A stretch of 64,000 nucleotides of DNA from Clarkia xantiana subsp. parviflora (lineage: Eukaryota > Streptophyta > Magnoliopsida > Myrtales > Onagraceae). Positions 50,334 to 64,000 of this stretch are shown here, piece after piece. The DNA lies in assembly GCA_036873135.1 (NCBI GenBank), contig JAPTYO010000009.1, forward strand, positions 21,411,756 to 21,475,755. The letters are read 5' to 3'. A model generated the notes under the pieces. It was given only the letters and a program-made list of their open reading frames with translations, was not told where the DNA came from and ran no database searches. A program made the position numbers and the translations under genes. Within the stretch, counting starts at the first letter, position 1; the number at the start of each line of letters is the position of its first letter.

Positions 50334-52984
50334 TTAAGCTTGGTCCTTGTTGGAAGTTGGGTCCTCAGCAGCATCAGAGGGAGGAAGATTCGGAGGGGCC
50401 TGGACAGAAGGCTCCGCAGTCCGCGGAGTCGGGTCCGCGGCATCAGTCCCTTCACTCTCCGCGGGGAGGTTGAAGTACTTCTCTGCGATGGGGGCAAGAG
50501 TCTCAGACTTCTTGAAATCGATGGAGTCCTCGTATGCCGTGTAAAGCTCTTCGACGGCATTGAACAGAATGTTCTCCACCTCGGTTTTTCAGAACTTCAC
50601 GGCATCCGCCTGGAAATCATCGGAGTTCCGATACTCCTCGCGACCCTGAGCCTTTGCCTCAGCCAGCTTGGCAGAAAACTCAGCCTTCTCGGCTTCAAAT
50701 TTCGCCTTGGCCTCCGCAAGAGCTTCCACGAAAACACCCTTCTCGTGGAGGAGCTGCCTCTTCTCCGACTCATTCCGCCGCTGATCCTCCTGGGCTATCC
50801 TCCGCTCCCGACGCAGGACAGCCTCATAATCTTGAACCTGCTTGAGCAGGCTCCCAGCCTTCTCGTCGAGGAGGGTCCGCTCCTTGGCTATCTTCTCCTT
50901 GGCCGCCACAGCCTCGTCGAGGTCCGCCTGGAGCTTGGCCAAAGCGTCGGGGTCCGACTTAGCTTGAGCTTCCTCCAAAGCACCCTTGAGAGCCAGGATG
51001 AAGCCGAAGCAGCGCTGCTGGTCCGCGGTTTCCTAAGACGAAAGGGAAAAGGATTAGAATCTGATGGTCGAAGGCAAAGAACAATGAAGAAAACAAAACA
51101 AAGGTAAAGTTTTACCTCCATCCGACGGATGGCCATAGCGCGAAGCTCTTCCTCGATGTCCTCCCGCGCCAAGGAGATTGGCCGCCTCAAGGCCAGAGGA
51201 ATCGACCCCGCCAGTAGATGCAGGGCCAAATCAGGCTGAAGGTCCCCCCGTTGGAGTGGGACCCCTTGGAGAGACTCAATCGGGTTCCAGGGAACCGTCT
51301 CCTGATCGGGGGTAAAAACCTTTTAAAGATTTTCATCCACCGGGAAAGGAGGGATGACCCTGGAAGCCTCGGCCTGAGGAGCCACCTCGGTCGGAGGCTC
51401 GGGAGTTGGACTGCGGAGCTCTGGGGGAGGACTCCGGGACACGTCCTCCACGGTGGGCCTCAGGATGCTCCGGCCTGGCTTTCGGCGGAGCAGGCCACCT
51501 TCATTTGGCTCCTCGGAGGAAGGAGAAGCCTCCAGGTCGGTCACCTGACGGAACTGAGCTTCCGTCGGGGTTTCCTCCGTCATCGGCGCCTGTGGAGTCG
51601 CGACCCGTGCAGGAGTAGCAGCCCTCCTCGGAGTGAGAGCCTCCGTTGGACCTGCGGTTGCGGGACGAATAAAATCAGGAAGAGTATCGTTGGGGCACCA
51701 GATGATTTGGCGTTCAAGATGCTGGTCCTTTCCGAAGAAGTTGTAGTATCCCGCCTTGAGAACGCGGGGTTTTCTCCTCGAAGGATGTATTTGATTTCTC
51801 GAACCCGCAATTCCCGATAAGCGGGGATAAACTCCTTGGGAACCAGTTTCCTATATTTCTTAATAGCCCGACGGACACGCTTACCTTCCTCGGCGGAAGT
51901 GACCCCGAAGGCTTGATCTATCTCCTCCCTTCGGACCCGCTTAGCCTCGGTCCGCTCTTCGGTCGGAAGCCCCCTTCTTCAGCGACTTCCGCTTCCTCTT
52001 AGAGCCACCGGGGACAGCATCAGTCTCACCCTGCTTCAACATGAGATGAGTCAGCAGAGTTGATTTCTTGGCTGCAAAAATGAAAAGACAAGATGGTTAG
52101 AATTGTTACCCAGATGACTAAATCCTTGGAAACGGAATCAAGGAACCGGACTCCGATATGAATCAAGTCCTTCTCCACGAGCTTGTTGGCGTTGAGGGGA
52201 ATGAAGGAGTCCCCCCAATGGTAGAGCTGGACCATTTGGAGGGTGTTGAGGTCATCCTCGGAGTAGGCCTCGAGCTTGGGGGCAGGGTCCGCTTCCACCT
52301 CCCATCGGGGCCATGGGACAGAGCTGTTTTGGACGAAGAAGTAATACTTCTTCCATCCGCTGTTGTTGGACCCCGAGTCGCGAATCAGCACCCGATCCTT
52401 GTGGAACTTCCAGGTCTCGCTATCCCAGCCGAAACGTGAAAGTTGCTCCTTTGTCCACTTGGGGAGTCGGGGGGAGAAAAAGCAAACACCAGCCTTATTG
52501 CACTTCATTCCGTAGAATGTGCGGAAAAGCAGCAAATTGTATGTCCACTGCTGGCGGAGGCACACGAGCTGGAAAGCGTTCCACACGCGGATGGCGTGTG
52601 GAGAGAATGTACATGGGTGCGTCTTGTAGAAGTTGCACATCTCCACCAGGTTCCCACAAAAAGGGAATCGAATCCCAGCACTTATCTGCCCGGCGGAGAC
52701 GAACACTTCTCCCTCTCGAGGACGCGTGACGATATGCTTCCTCCTAATGGTGGGCTGAGACTCGTAAGGGAAGCGAGGTTTCCAGTCCGAGGTAATGCAG
52801 CCTTCTCGGAGAGCAACCTCATACGAGGTCTCAGAGATCTCGTTAACAGCATACTCAAAAGTAAAAGGGATCCTGGCCCCAGAACTAGCCTCGTCTAAAA
52901 ACGGTTACAAACAAGAAAATTTGAGAAAAGAAGAGCAAACATCAGCGAATCATGGAAACAGAGAAGGAAATCCTTACTAGACAT
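50334..52984 (-). pseudogene. Antisense spliced gene in element E (gypsy-type 'transposase' family)
   Basis: Opposite strand to gag-pol. Proposed exons: 52984-52978 (ATGTCTA), 52894-52110, 52071-51116 (its start is unsure), 51032-50334. Introns begin GTAAGG, GTAACA and GTAAAA and end TTTTTAG, TTTGCAG and TCTTAG. Exon 2 reads RIPFTFEYAVNEISETSYEV, MCNFYKTHPCTFSPHAIRVW, FFSPRLPKWTKEQL, and a WGDSFIPLNANKLVEKDLIH end. This is like the plant 'putative gypsy type transposon' domain. Exon 3 is a Lys/Arg stretch and a Pro-rich part. Exon 4 is a long coiled coil (KLQADLDEAVAAKEKIAKER). Lesions: TAA near 51325, TGA at about 50589, a frame break near 51980. Extra antisense genes are known in Tat-group elements; the role is unknown. 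Confidence 0.75.
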
Positions 52985-53596
52985 GGTTGTTGATTGCTGA
53001 AAGAAGATGAAGAAGGATCGGGAGAGTTGAAGGCCTTGGATCACTTGAACAGCAGAAGGAACTTGGAGGAGAAACTTCGAGTGCAAGAATGGCAGAACTT
53101 CCAGAAATTGAGAGGGTGAAGAAGAAGTGAATAATGCCAGGGTTTTAGCTTTTATAAGCAAAAGGACAAACTGGACGGACTTAATCTGGACCGTTGAAGA
53201 CGAAACGATTTAATCTGGATCGTCGAGATTGTGGGACGGTACGGAAGAGACGTGGTGACGTAATGAGTGCTTTTTCAGAAAGCAACAGTCACGCCGATTT
53301 AAGCGTCGTTTCATAATCCCTAGCATTTAATGCTACAGTAACCGAGGAATCTCCTCGGATTTGGCAACTACCCATAGAGTCCAGTGGGCCCAAGGCAGCC
53401 ATGAGTGAGAAACTTTGTTATTTGATAATTACGTGCAAGGTAAAAGCCTCCGATTAAGATATCAAGAGGTTTGAAGATAAAAGCCTCTGACGGTAGTATC
53501 GGGAGGTATGAAGACAAAAGCCTCCGATGATGAGGTCAGGAGGTCTGGAATTGAAAGACACGACGGACTGAAAGTCCCCCATGTCTTGGGGGCAAA
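52985..53596. other. 3' end region of element E before the 3' LTR
   Basis: Promoter-side sequence of the antisense gene and the terminal non-coding region of E. Contains three copies of an AAAGCCTC(C/T)GA word (53443-53530) and the polypurine tract at 53586-53596. No other gene seen. Confidence 0.6.
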
Positions 53597-54313
53597 TGAT
53601 GGGTTCCAATGTAATTGTTAGCCCCGCTAACAGTCAATAGACGGCGAGTAAGTCCAGTGGGCCTCGTGAAAGGCCTGGAAGGCCCAGAAGCCCAGTACGA
53701 AGGGTCCCGACTTTAGCAGTCCCGATATATGAGCTGAATGCTCCTGACAATAAGCCTCTGAGTAGGCCCCGATAATAAAGCCCCGCGGAGGCTGGACCTG
53801 TCTCGTGAGACAAAGGGTCCTGGGTGGTGACCTAGAATGAAGATAACTCTGGAGTCCCCGACAAGAGTTGGGACTTGTGATCAGAGGATAAGACCGAGAA
53901 ACCCGCCTACTAGATAGAGTAGTGGGAAGACGGTTAAGATACAAATAAACTCCCCCGAGATACGCAGGGCGTGCCCAAGATACGCGGAGTATGGGCGAGA
54001 TACGCGGAGCGTGGGGCGAGATATACGGAATCCGGAACGAGATATACAGAATCATGGGTAAAACGGCCAGCCACGGTCACAGGTAACTGAGTAACTTCCC
54101 CTCCTATATAAAGGAGGAAGTTACCTCAGAAAACACATTCTCTAATACGAACTTAGACTATTGCTTACCACCCCATTGATCACATACTCATTTAAGCATC
54201 GGAGAGGGATTCTGGGTCACCACCCAGGTCATCCCCTTTTGCAGGATTACGCGGAGCCCAGGAGTTCGAGCTTTCCGTCAAGAACGTAACGGAGCTTCGT
54301 CCATGATCCAACA
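53597..54313 (+). repeat. 3' LTR of element E
   Basis: 717 bp, same length as the 5' copy with about 13 substitutions by eye. TATA box at about 54102-54114. Confidence 0.96.
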
Positions 54314-54318
54314 GTTTT

Positions 54319-54991
54319 TTTTGTTTTGGAGACCATTAGGACCATTTTTTTAACTGGTCCAATATTATGTTTGTAGACTGTGTCTATCCAAATGGAAAGC
54401 TAGAAGCGATCTCACCATCTCTCAATAAGGATAAACCAACTCGACTACACATTCATCGTTTCCAAATCATTGACAAAAAAAAATGTATAAAATTTTAGAA
54501 TAATAAATATTTATTATTAAATGTATATAAGTTAAATGTATAATCCAACTTCAACAATTTAAAACAAAATTCTTTTAGAAAAAAGTTTATGTTTTCTAGA
54601 ATTTTTAAAAAAAAAAATAATAATTTTTTTCATCTAAATTCGAGTAAAATTATTCAATTCAAGTCAAAATTGTCAGATATTCGAATAAACTCGTTTACCC
54701 ATTATCTTTCTTTGAACTGCTGGAAAAAAAACCTTATCCATAAAAAAAATGGACGTTTTGCATTTTTGATTTCGTCCAAAAGTGATCCTCAAGTTTGTTT
54801 TATTATTATTTCCACATTCCATTTTTTTAATATAATATAATTAGATTTGGTCCAATTTTGGTCTTAATGGGATTTTCGGTGTTGGATTGAAATTGAGACC
54901 AAGACCAAATAAGATCAACAAAGGAGGACCAATGGTCTTGGTCCAAAATAGACTTGGTCTTTTGGTCTTGGTGGACCATTGCTCAGCCCTA
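54319..54991. other. Right part of the split hAT element
   Basis: AT-rich stretch ending with GGTCTTGGTCC-type words and the inverted end. The frame at 54589-54840 is AT-driven and has no domain. Confidence 0.7.
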
Positions 54992-54999
54992 CTCAACTG

Positions 55000-56064
55000 C
55001 ACCATTACATTTAGGATTAGAATCATTTAGAAATCTCAAGAAACACGGTTTGGTTAATTGAGACTCAAAATAATTTTTGTGATTTTTAGGTAAATTCGAG
55101 ATTTAAAATAATACACTGTTAAATTTCCGTCCATTTTTGGACAAAGAGTGATCATGTGCTTGACATATGATTTCGTGTGGACAAAAATAGCATCATCCTC
55201 CTACTTCTTCACATTCTTCTCCTCCGAAGACAAGTGTTCCAACAACGATGGTGACAACTACGACGACCCCTCCATCGACGATGTGGGGGTTTCACGAGTC
55301 ACGATATGTCGAAAATGATTTTGATTTTTATGTACTGATCATTTCACGATATTTCAGAGATTTTATCCCATCTCCGAACTGAGCATTTCAGGTTTTTCAC
55401 CTTATGCGTCAGTAGATACTTTTACAAGGTCGTAGTAGCTTTCGAAGCCTACTTCCTACCGATGTAAACGTTATCAATAGGTTATTTCCGAAGGAATGCA
55501 AACGAAAATTTAGCACATCATCATTTTAAACACTTATGTATTAAACTCATACTTTGAAACGATGTGTTCCTCTTTCGAGGTCCACTTGCGCGAGGCGCAA
55601 CTTACCCTAGTTTAACCTTTGGTTCAATCGTTTCATTTCCGAATCTAATATAATTTAATCCTATCGGTTTCGCATATGATTATCATTGCAATTTATTTCA
55701 TTCAATGGAGTAATAAAGAAAGATATAAGCAATATACTTATAAGCAATGCATCAAACAGCTAATTCAAAGGATCGAAAAACTTGAGAAACGGTAATTAAT
55801 ACTTTCTCTGAGCATGGTCACATGCTCAAAATAAGATGTTTCCTATATTTAAAGGAACATTATCAAGTATCCTTTAAAATGTAGAATTTAGAATAGGTTT
55901 ATTAAGCAAAGCAAGTAAAGATAAAGTCTTTCATTCAATCTTTATATATTCGGGGCAAGTTCCTTAGGTTTGTGTTTGTTCTCCTTCTCGGTTCTGTAAT
56001 CCAAAAGAATGAATTGAATTACTCTCGAGTAATAGGAGTCCTAGAAGAACTTATGAGTTTATCA
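55000..56064. other. Spacer and decayed post-gag region of element B
   Basis: 55080-55300 has a TTTCCGTCCATTTTTGGA and GATCATGTGCTTGACATATG block, similar in style to one arm of the foldback elements, but no partner arm is seen. From about 55435 the sequence matches element A downstream of its gag (3540-3730). No protease or later pol domain is recognisable, so B is truncated here. Confidence 0.5.
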
Positions 56065-56958
56065 TTATTCTTCAGCACGTACCTTGGGAGGATTGGTACA
56101 GGCATTAGCAAGGTGTCCTTTCACGCCACACCTAAAACACTTTCGAGTTTCCTCTTTACGTGTCTGTTTTGCTTTGCCTTTCTGACCACCGAATTGCTTT
56201 CGCTTGAACTTCTTCTGAGGTTTCGGAGCTAGAGGCTTATCAGCCTTGACCTGGAGATTCTTTCCCTTCCTCTTGCACTTACCCTTTTGCTTAGCTGGAA
56301 ATGAGGATGCGATATGCATTTCCACCCTAGGCTTTTCAGCCCTGAGGCGATCCTCTTCCAGCTCGAGATGAACTCGCACTTTCTCGAGGTTATCGAGTTG
56401 AGTGGCATGGGTAAGGTGCATTTTCATGCTACTCCAAGAGTCAGGTAAGGATCGGATCATGCATTGGACTTTCTGTTCCTCCGTCAGGATTTCTCCTGCT
56501 TCCTTGAGTTCGGCAAGCATGTTTGACATGTGTTTGATATGCTCTTTCATTGTATGCTTTAGATTCATTTTGTATGAGTCTAAAGAGATGTTTAACGATC
56601 GCCTCTGGGCAGTGGTGTAAACACCAAACCCTGCCTTGAGACCATCCCATAGGTCCTTGGTAGACTCATAGTGATCATACCCATAGAGTATGTCATCCTC
56701 AAGCAGTGACAGCAAGGTGGAACAGATCTCCTGGTCCTTTGCATCCCATTCATCATGGGTTTTCTCCAGTTCAGCCGTGAGGTCTCCCTCTGGCATGACT
56801 TTCTTCGTAGTCAGATGCTCCATACCTCCCATTTCAGTAATTACCATTTTCGCTCGCTTATTCCAGATCTTATAATTGTTGCTGTTCAATTTCACTCTCT
56901 TGTTCATTTGGGAGATTACATTGCTGATCGCAACCATTGCTAACACTTTGATACTCAT
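56065..56958 (-). CDS. gag of element B
   Basis: An intact frame of 297 codons starting MSIKVLAMVAISNVISQMNK. Features: NYKIWNKRAKMVITEMG (N-terminal copia gag signature), a UBN2/gag-polyprotein-like core with STKDLWDGLKAGFGVYTTAQ and EEQKVQCMIRSLPDSWSSMK, a Lys-rich linker, and one zinc knuckle CFRCGVKGHLANAC near the C-terminus. It would form the particle and bind RNA. The frame ends at KVRAEE with no protease following, so it may be a gag-only remnant. It is much longer and more typical than the gag-like frame of element A, though both start in the same way. Confidence 0.88.
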   Translation of the reverse strand: MSIKVLAMVAISNVISQMNKRVKLNSNNYKIWNKRAKMVITEMGGMEHLTTKKVMPEGDLTAELEKTHDEWDAKDQEICSTLLSLLEDDILYGYDHYESTKDLWDGLKAGFGVYTTAQRRSLNISLDSYKMNLKHTMKEHIKHMSNMLAELKEAGEILTEEQKVQCMIRSLPDSWSSMKMHLTHATQLDNLEKVRVHLELEEDRLRAEKPRVEMHIASSFPAKQKGKCKRKGKNLQVKADKPLAPKPQKKFKRKQFGGQKGKAKQTRKEETRKCFRCGVKGHLANACTNPPKVRAEE

Positions 56959-57739
56959 GCAAAAATTAGGTAGACAATAACATTTTGAGAAAGAATTGCA
57001 TACATCAGATATCTATTAAGATTGAATCCAACAAATAATGATTCATCAGTCATCTAAACCAACCGACCACCAGTAAACCAATGGAAGATGGCTGTGAAAG
57101 TGTTCACATTATCACCGTTTTCAATCCAATAGATCATTCTTTTAAAACGGTTTTAATCGCAAATTACCGGAACGGGAATTTTAAAACAAGTATACCTAGG
57201 GCTGGGCAAAAAAATTGGTTCGGCTTAACCGAACCGGAACCGGTTCTGGCCGAACCGTTTTGCATATGGTTTGGTTCTAAATATATATATATTAGGAGCG
57301 GTTCTTAGCTGGTTCAATACAGGTTCAGAACCGGTTCTTAACCGGTTCTTAACCGATTCTGAACTGTTTTTAATAAAAAAAATTAATAACCCTAGTGTTG
57401 CTCCTCCTAGGAAAAGAACTGCAGCGCCGCTCCTCATTAGTGTAAAAAAAATTGCAGCGCCGCTCCTCCTAGGAAGAACTGCCGCTGCCCAATGCCACTC
57501 CTGCCAGACTTCCATCCTTCGTCCACCACATCGCCGACGACCGGTCTGTTTTGCCCAGTCCAATTTGCTACGGTGAGTTCCTAAATCCTAACTTCCTATA
57601 GCGTTTATTGTTTCTGTAGGATTTCATTGAATGAGTTTGAATCGATTCGTTTCATTCACCTGATACAATTTAATAATGCCTTCCTCGTTCGGATCACTAA
57701 CAACGATTTTTAGATGAATTTTTTATTTTGGGTTCGTCA

Positions 57740-57985
57740 ACGGTTCAGTTCGAGAGCTGAACCCAATTCAGTTCTGTTGAACTGAACTGTGTTCAGTTCC
57801 ATTGAACTGAACTGTTTTCAGTTTAACAGAACTGAACTGGGTTCAGTTTAACAGAACTGAACCCAGTTCAGTTCTGCAGAACTCGGTTCAGTTCTGTTGA
57901 ACTGGACCCAGTTCGGTTGAACTGAACCCAGTTCGGTTAAACTGAACCCAGTTCAAGAACTCGGTTCAGTTCTGTTGAACTCAGT
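57740..57985. repeat. GTTCAG palindromic array, left
   Basis: About ten copies of a roughly 22-bp word, CAGTTCTGTTGAACTGAAC and variants, each partly self-complementary. A matching array lies at 60578-60725 on the other side of the transposase. Possible transposase-binding sites. Confidence 0.8.
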
Positions 57986-58143
57986 TCAACATAACTTAAC
58001 TCTAAGTTCGATTAAGATGAAATTTTATTATTATAGGTTGAATGATTTATCACTAAATATTTTGTGTAGTAAGTATATGAAGCTTGGATATTGATGTGCT
58101 GATTTATATTTTTCAGTTTAGATGTCTCTACGATCATCATCTT

Positions 58144-60539
<2,396 letters not shown>

Positions 60540-61253
60540 TGTCATATGGATCATTTATCTTAGTAAGTTCAATAACTTAGTTCAAGGGTTCGAGAACTGT
60601 ACCCAATTCAGTTCTGTTGAACTGAACTGGGTTCAGTTCCAGTTCAGTTTAACAGAACTGAACTGGGTTCAGTTCAACAGAAACTGAGTCGAGTTCAGTT
60701 CAACAGAACCGGGGTTCAGTTCGGCACCTAATTTTGTTAGGGTGAAATCAAGTCAGATTTGGTAAAAAATAAATCTCACGTCAGTTATGTTTTATTCATG
60801 ATTAACTGACTTCATATACTAACTCTTTTTATTTATTTTTCATTCATTGATTTGCTGCACTATTTAAGTTTGAGCTACGTCTGTCACTTCTCGAGAACCG
60901 GTGGAAGTCTCAAGATTTATGCTTTAAATATTTCAACTTATATTATCAGATTGTTTGGAATTTAGATTTCGATATTATCTATGTTGAAGTGATTGGTTAT
61001 CTTTATATTTTGTATTTTGAAAGTTTATGAATTGTTTGTCTATTATCGAATATGGTGTGTAATTAGATCTTTAAATAAAAAAAGGTTTTGGCAAAAAATA
61101 AAAAAGGTTCAGAACCGGTTCCGAACCGGTTCTTCTATGGTTTGGTTCTAGAGGTTTGAATCCGGTTCGGTTCATGCCAGGTACAGAAAACCAGCTGAAC
61201 CTAAAATCCGATTCCGGTTCGGTTCTGAACCGGTTCGGCCCAGAACCGAACCA
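60540..61253. other. 3' non-coding part of the hAT element
   Basis: Right GTTCAG array (60578-60725), AT-rich stretch, and a CCGGTTC/GAACCGG-rich end (61110-61250). No further gene. Confidence 0.75.
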
Positions 61254-61265
61254 TGCCCAACCCTA

Positions 61266-62395
61266 AGCATACCCGATCTTGTCTTTCCCAAGGCCCTTTG
61301 TATTTTGGAAAATATTCCGATGAATTTACTCATACATATATAATTCTACTAACCATGTAAATTATCATACGCAAGTAACATTCATCAAACAAATCACACT
61401 CATGCTTACGCGTCACGCGTCTAATGTTCCGAGGATTTCATGCTTGCATATATAATTCTACTTCCATGTAAATTATCAAATGCAACTACATCCTCAACAT
61501 TCTAGCATACGTGTAAAACATGAAAATTCCACAACAATCATACATATTTGGCGACCTGTTTTTTGTTTTAAAATAATTTTAAACATTAGGAGCTGATTTG
61601 CAATTCATGCTTATATTCAATTACGCAACATTCTAGACATGAATCCTAGGCATTTACAACAGTCACAGCATGTCTATCCTAGTGCGCATTCCATATATTC
61701 AACTAGGGCTCCGCACACAACATGCAATGTCCAGCTAGCTTGACTAAGTCAAAACAACATTTCTAATCATGCATTAATATATATTGAATAATAAACAATT
61801 GCAATTCAACCCTCTAATAATCCAGTCCCAAAAACATGTATCTCCGAGATCCATCCCCATGATCGAAACAAGGCATTAAGGTTAGCAACCTATGAGCACT
61901 GTGTAGTCCATTTAGAGGTTCAAAAACATTTGAATTTTAAAACCTGACCACTTTATTTTATTTAATTGACTTGAATTCGGTTTTGAAAATCATTTCGGTT
62001 CAGTCAATTTTGGTTCGGTTTGGGAAATCCGGTTCGGCCAGGTCCGGAAAATCCGGTTCGGTCCAGTAAATCCGGTTCGGTTTTAAATTTTATAATCTGG
62101 TTCGGTCCAAACCGGTCCAATAAAATAGGGTTTGGTTCGGTGCAACACTCAAAACCTGTTCGGTTAGACCTACTTAATTACCCAGGTTCGACTCATCCCG
62201 ATTAGGTCGAACCGATTGAGAAAACCCGGTTCGATTTAAATCCGTCTCGGTTTAATATATTGGATCGGCCCAATAATTTAAATTTTAAATGGTTGGGCCT
62301 AAATGTTTACTTGTGGCCCAAGTAGGGTTTTAAAGTCAAAAAGTAATTAACTTAACCACCAAGTAACATTAATTATATAAAATAATTTCCAATAT

Positions 62396-62446
<51 letters not shown>

Positions 62447-63032
62447 CGGCCCACATTAAAAACATATATATATATTTATTTATTATCAATATCTTAAATA
62501 CGGTAACAAATATACTGACAATATATTTTCTCAATCTTTTAGGTAGTAAAATCTATCAATAACATCTTTAACCCTATTAAATATTTAGATATATTGATAG
62601 TGATATATATATTTCTATATATTTATATGAATCTATCATAATGTTCCCAATTATAGATATATTTTTACCTTAATTAAAAAAAAATATGGTAAACAATATT
62701 TTTAATATAATGGCCGAAATTTTTGCCTCTTGGTGTTTAAAAATTTAAAATTTTACCTTGTAATTTACTTAGGGTTTCGGCAGAAACACTAAAATTGGGA
62801 ACAAGTGGTCAAATTTTAATAAGATCTACAATCCAATGTTTGATTTTTGATAAATATTACTCTTTTCTTGAAGATCATGAACATCAAATTAACCAAGAAC
62901 ATCATGAAAATTTCGGACCACCCTATACATAAAAAATTCAAAAATTTTAAAATCCTTCCATTAAAATTTCGGTCCGAAAATTTAAAACTTCCAAGAACAT
63001 CAATTTATCAAAATCATGAACTCCTAACACAG
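61266..63032 (-). other. Leader region of element B
   Basis: Homologous to 5210-7866 of element A. Contains the CGGTTCGGT-rich block (61975-62260), the (TA)n run at 62399-62446 and no coding signal; the small frame at 62020-62205 comes from the CGGTTC words. Confidence 0.75.
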
Positions 63033-63044
63033 GCTCTGATACCA
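63033..63044 (-). other. Primer-binding site of element B
   Basis: Minus strand TGGTATCAGAGC, one base inside the LTR end, same as in element A. Confidence 0.93.
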
Positions 63045-63045
63045 C

Positions 63046-64000
63046 TGTTAGATTACGGAGAGTAATCACTACGGACTCTAAAACAAGGTACATGCTAGTA
63101 ATCGGAATTACGCAGCGGAAGATTCACACATACCTTTAGGATGATCCGTAGACCCAAGATCTTCTCAAGAGGGAGTTCGCGATCCTCCGGTCGGGACCTG
63201 TAGAGGTTCTTGTTAGAGAAGCCCTACGTGGTGCAAGCTCCACAGCAAAGCCTCTGATCGATCCTCGGCACGGGGACAGATCTCTGGAGAGTTTGCTCGA
63301 AGGCAATTTGGCACACCCTTGGTGAGGGCTATGGTTCGGCCGAAACTAGGTATTAGGGGGAAGGATTTTTCTCTTTAAAACACTCTAATGAGGAATTGTG
63401 ATTAACCCTAAAAATCCCCTAACACCTCTTATTTATAGGAGGAGTAAAGTGGACAAAAGTCCACTTTACCCCACTCTATATTTCGGCCGGCCTATGTAAT
63501 TGGGGATGCCCAATTTTGGGCCTCCCATGTCAATTGGGATTTGGGTCTAGCCCAATTACCCTAATGTGACATTTACCCAAGTTCATTAGGTAAACTATAC
63601 ATATTATGGGCTACCAATTACGGCGCCCATAACCATATGCTTACACGATGTCCTTTAACCGACTGTCGTTGATGTAGATGACGACATAACCCACACAAGT
63701 ACGTTCCTAGAATAGTTCGGTTCACGCCCTGTGATCCCTAGGCCCTGGATCACTCGCATAGTTCTGCAAGTGTTTCTAAGAATCGCGCCCTCAACAATTC
63801 CTTTCGAAGCGGCCCCACTTCTCACTCACATAGGTGATTCTATGTCTCAAGAGCATCATCACGACTCTGAGTTCTCCTTACGAATCATTAAAAGCTTTGC
63901 TTAGTATATGATTTCAATTAAGAAGTTTACATTTACTATGCTCGGTTTAACCGATGCTTGAAGATCAACAAAGGCAAAAGCTTAACCTCATCTCCTTCAC
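63046..64000 (-). repeat. 5' LTR of element B (runs off the window)
   Basis: Inner edge TGTTAGATTACGG. Similar to the left half of the element A LTR up to about 63640, including the TATAAATAAGAGGTG promoter segment and the GGGCTACCAATTACGGCGCCC word. Beyond that it continues with unrelated sequence, whereas the A LTR turns into an inverted copy of itself. Confidence 0.85.

Larger units (their letters stand above)
42808..54313 (+). mobile_element. Ty3/gypsy Tat-lineage retrotransposon E, 11.5 kb
   Basis: LTRs 42808-43524 and 53597-54313, both 717 bp, start TGATGGGTTCC and end GATCCAACA. Target duplication GTTTT (42803-42807 and 54314-54318). Primer site TGGCGCCGTCTGTGGGAA at 43526-43543; polypurine tract TTGGGGGCAAA before the right LTR. 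Order: gag, protease, RT, RNase H, a second RNase H, integrase, then a 4.3-kb 3' region with minisatellites and an antisense gene. The second RNase H and the long 3' region are marks of the Tat/Ogre/Retand group. I count about 13 LTR differences (about 1.8%), so insertion is fairly recent. Confidence 0.96.
42676..54991. mobile_element. Non-autonomous hAT element split by gypsy element E
   Basis: Ends TAGGGCTGAGCAAAGATGG (42676) and, at 54991, its inverse with changes (CCATTGCTCAGCCCTA). Flanking 8-bp copies CTCAAATG (42668-42675) and CTCAACTG (54992-54999), one mismatch. Without E it is about 800 bp, AT-rich, with GGTCTTGGTCC-type subterminal words and no transposase. Its ends resemble those of the larger hAT element at 57197, so that family may have mobilised it. 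Confidence 0.88.

Noticed and set aside
50340..51107. 255-codon plus frame opposite the antisense gene
   Set aside because: The minus reading shows coiled coil, introns and family similarity; the plus reading is its shadow.

Overview
The window is nuclear DNA of a flowering plant, most likely a eudicot. Evidence: two intron-bearing genes with plant-type GT..AG introns, AT-rich intergenic DNA, and most of the length made of plant Ty1/copia and Ty3/gypsy LTR retrotransposons, hAT elements, long-inverted-repeat elements with 9-bp target duplications, a TRIM-like element and a Helitron. I cannot name the species. I saw no rRNA or tRNA gene, CRISPR array or bacterial-type operon.

Host genes. (1) 14200-18541, minus strand: six exons that join in frame to a 409-residue 26S proteasome ATPase, RPT3. 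(2) 38216-42305, minus strand: six phase-0 exons coding for a 365-residue coiled-coil protein of unknown function. Both look intact. The RPT3 intron 5 carries a 508-bp inverted-repeat element, and two hairpin-forming elements lie just past its 3' end.

Layout. 1-9081: broken copia fragments and copia element A (minus), with an 890-bp tandem duplication and a palindromic LTR. 9082-11660: gypsy fragment (minus) interrupted by a non-autonomous hAT element. 12049-13963: two foldback elements. 14200-18541: RPT3. 20068-30875: copia element C (plus), into which complete copia element D (25240-30370) has inserted. 31336-33380: foldback element carrying a TRIM-like element. 36258-37858: non-autonomous Helitron. 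38216-42305: coiled-coil gene. 42676-54991: non-autonomous hAT element split by an 11.5-kb Tat-lineage gypsy element E (42808-54313). E carries a decayed, apparently spliced gene on its antisense strand. 55435-64000: copia element B (minus), a relative of A, split by a 4.07-kb hAT element (57197-61265) with a decayed transposase.

Working together. The host genes are unrelated and not an operon. The mobile elements form nests, each dated relative to its host by clean target duplications: D in C, E in a hAT element, hAT in B, TRIM in a foldback element, A in gypsy. Every autonomous-type coding region has at least one stop, frameshift or deletion, so none looks able to move by itself. The most unusual content is the antisense gene in E, the 1.1-kb hairpin element next to RPT3, the palindromic LTR of A and the hAT transposase with 41 consecutive GAT codons.
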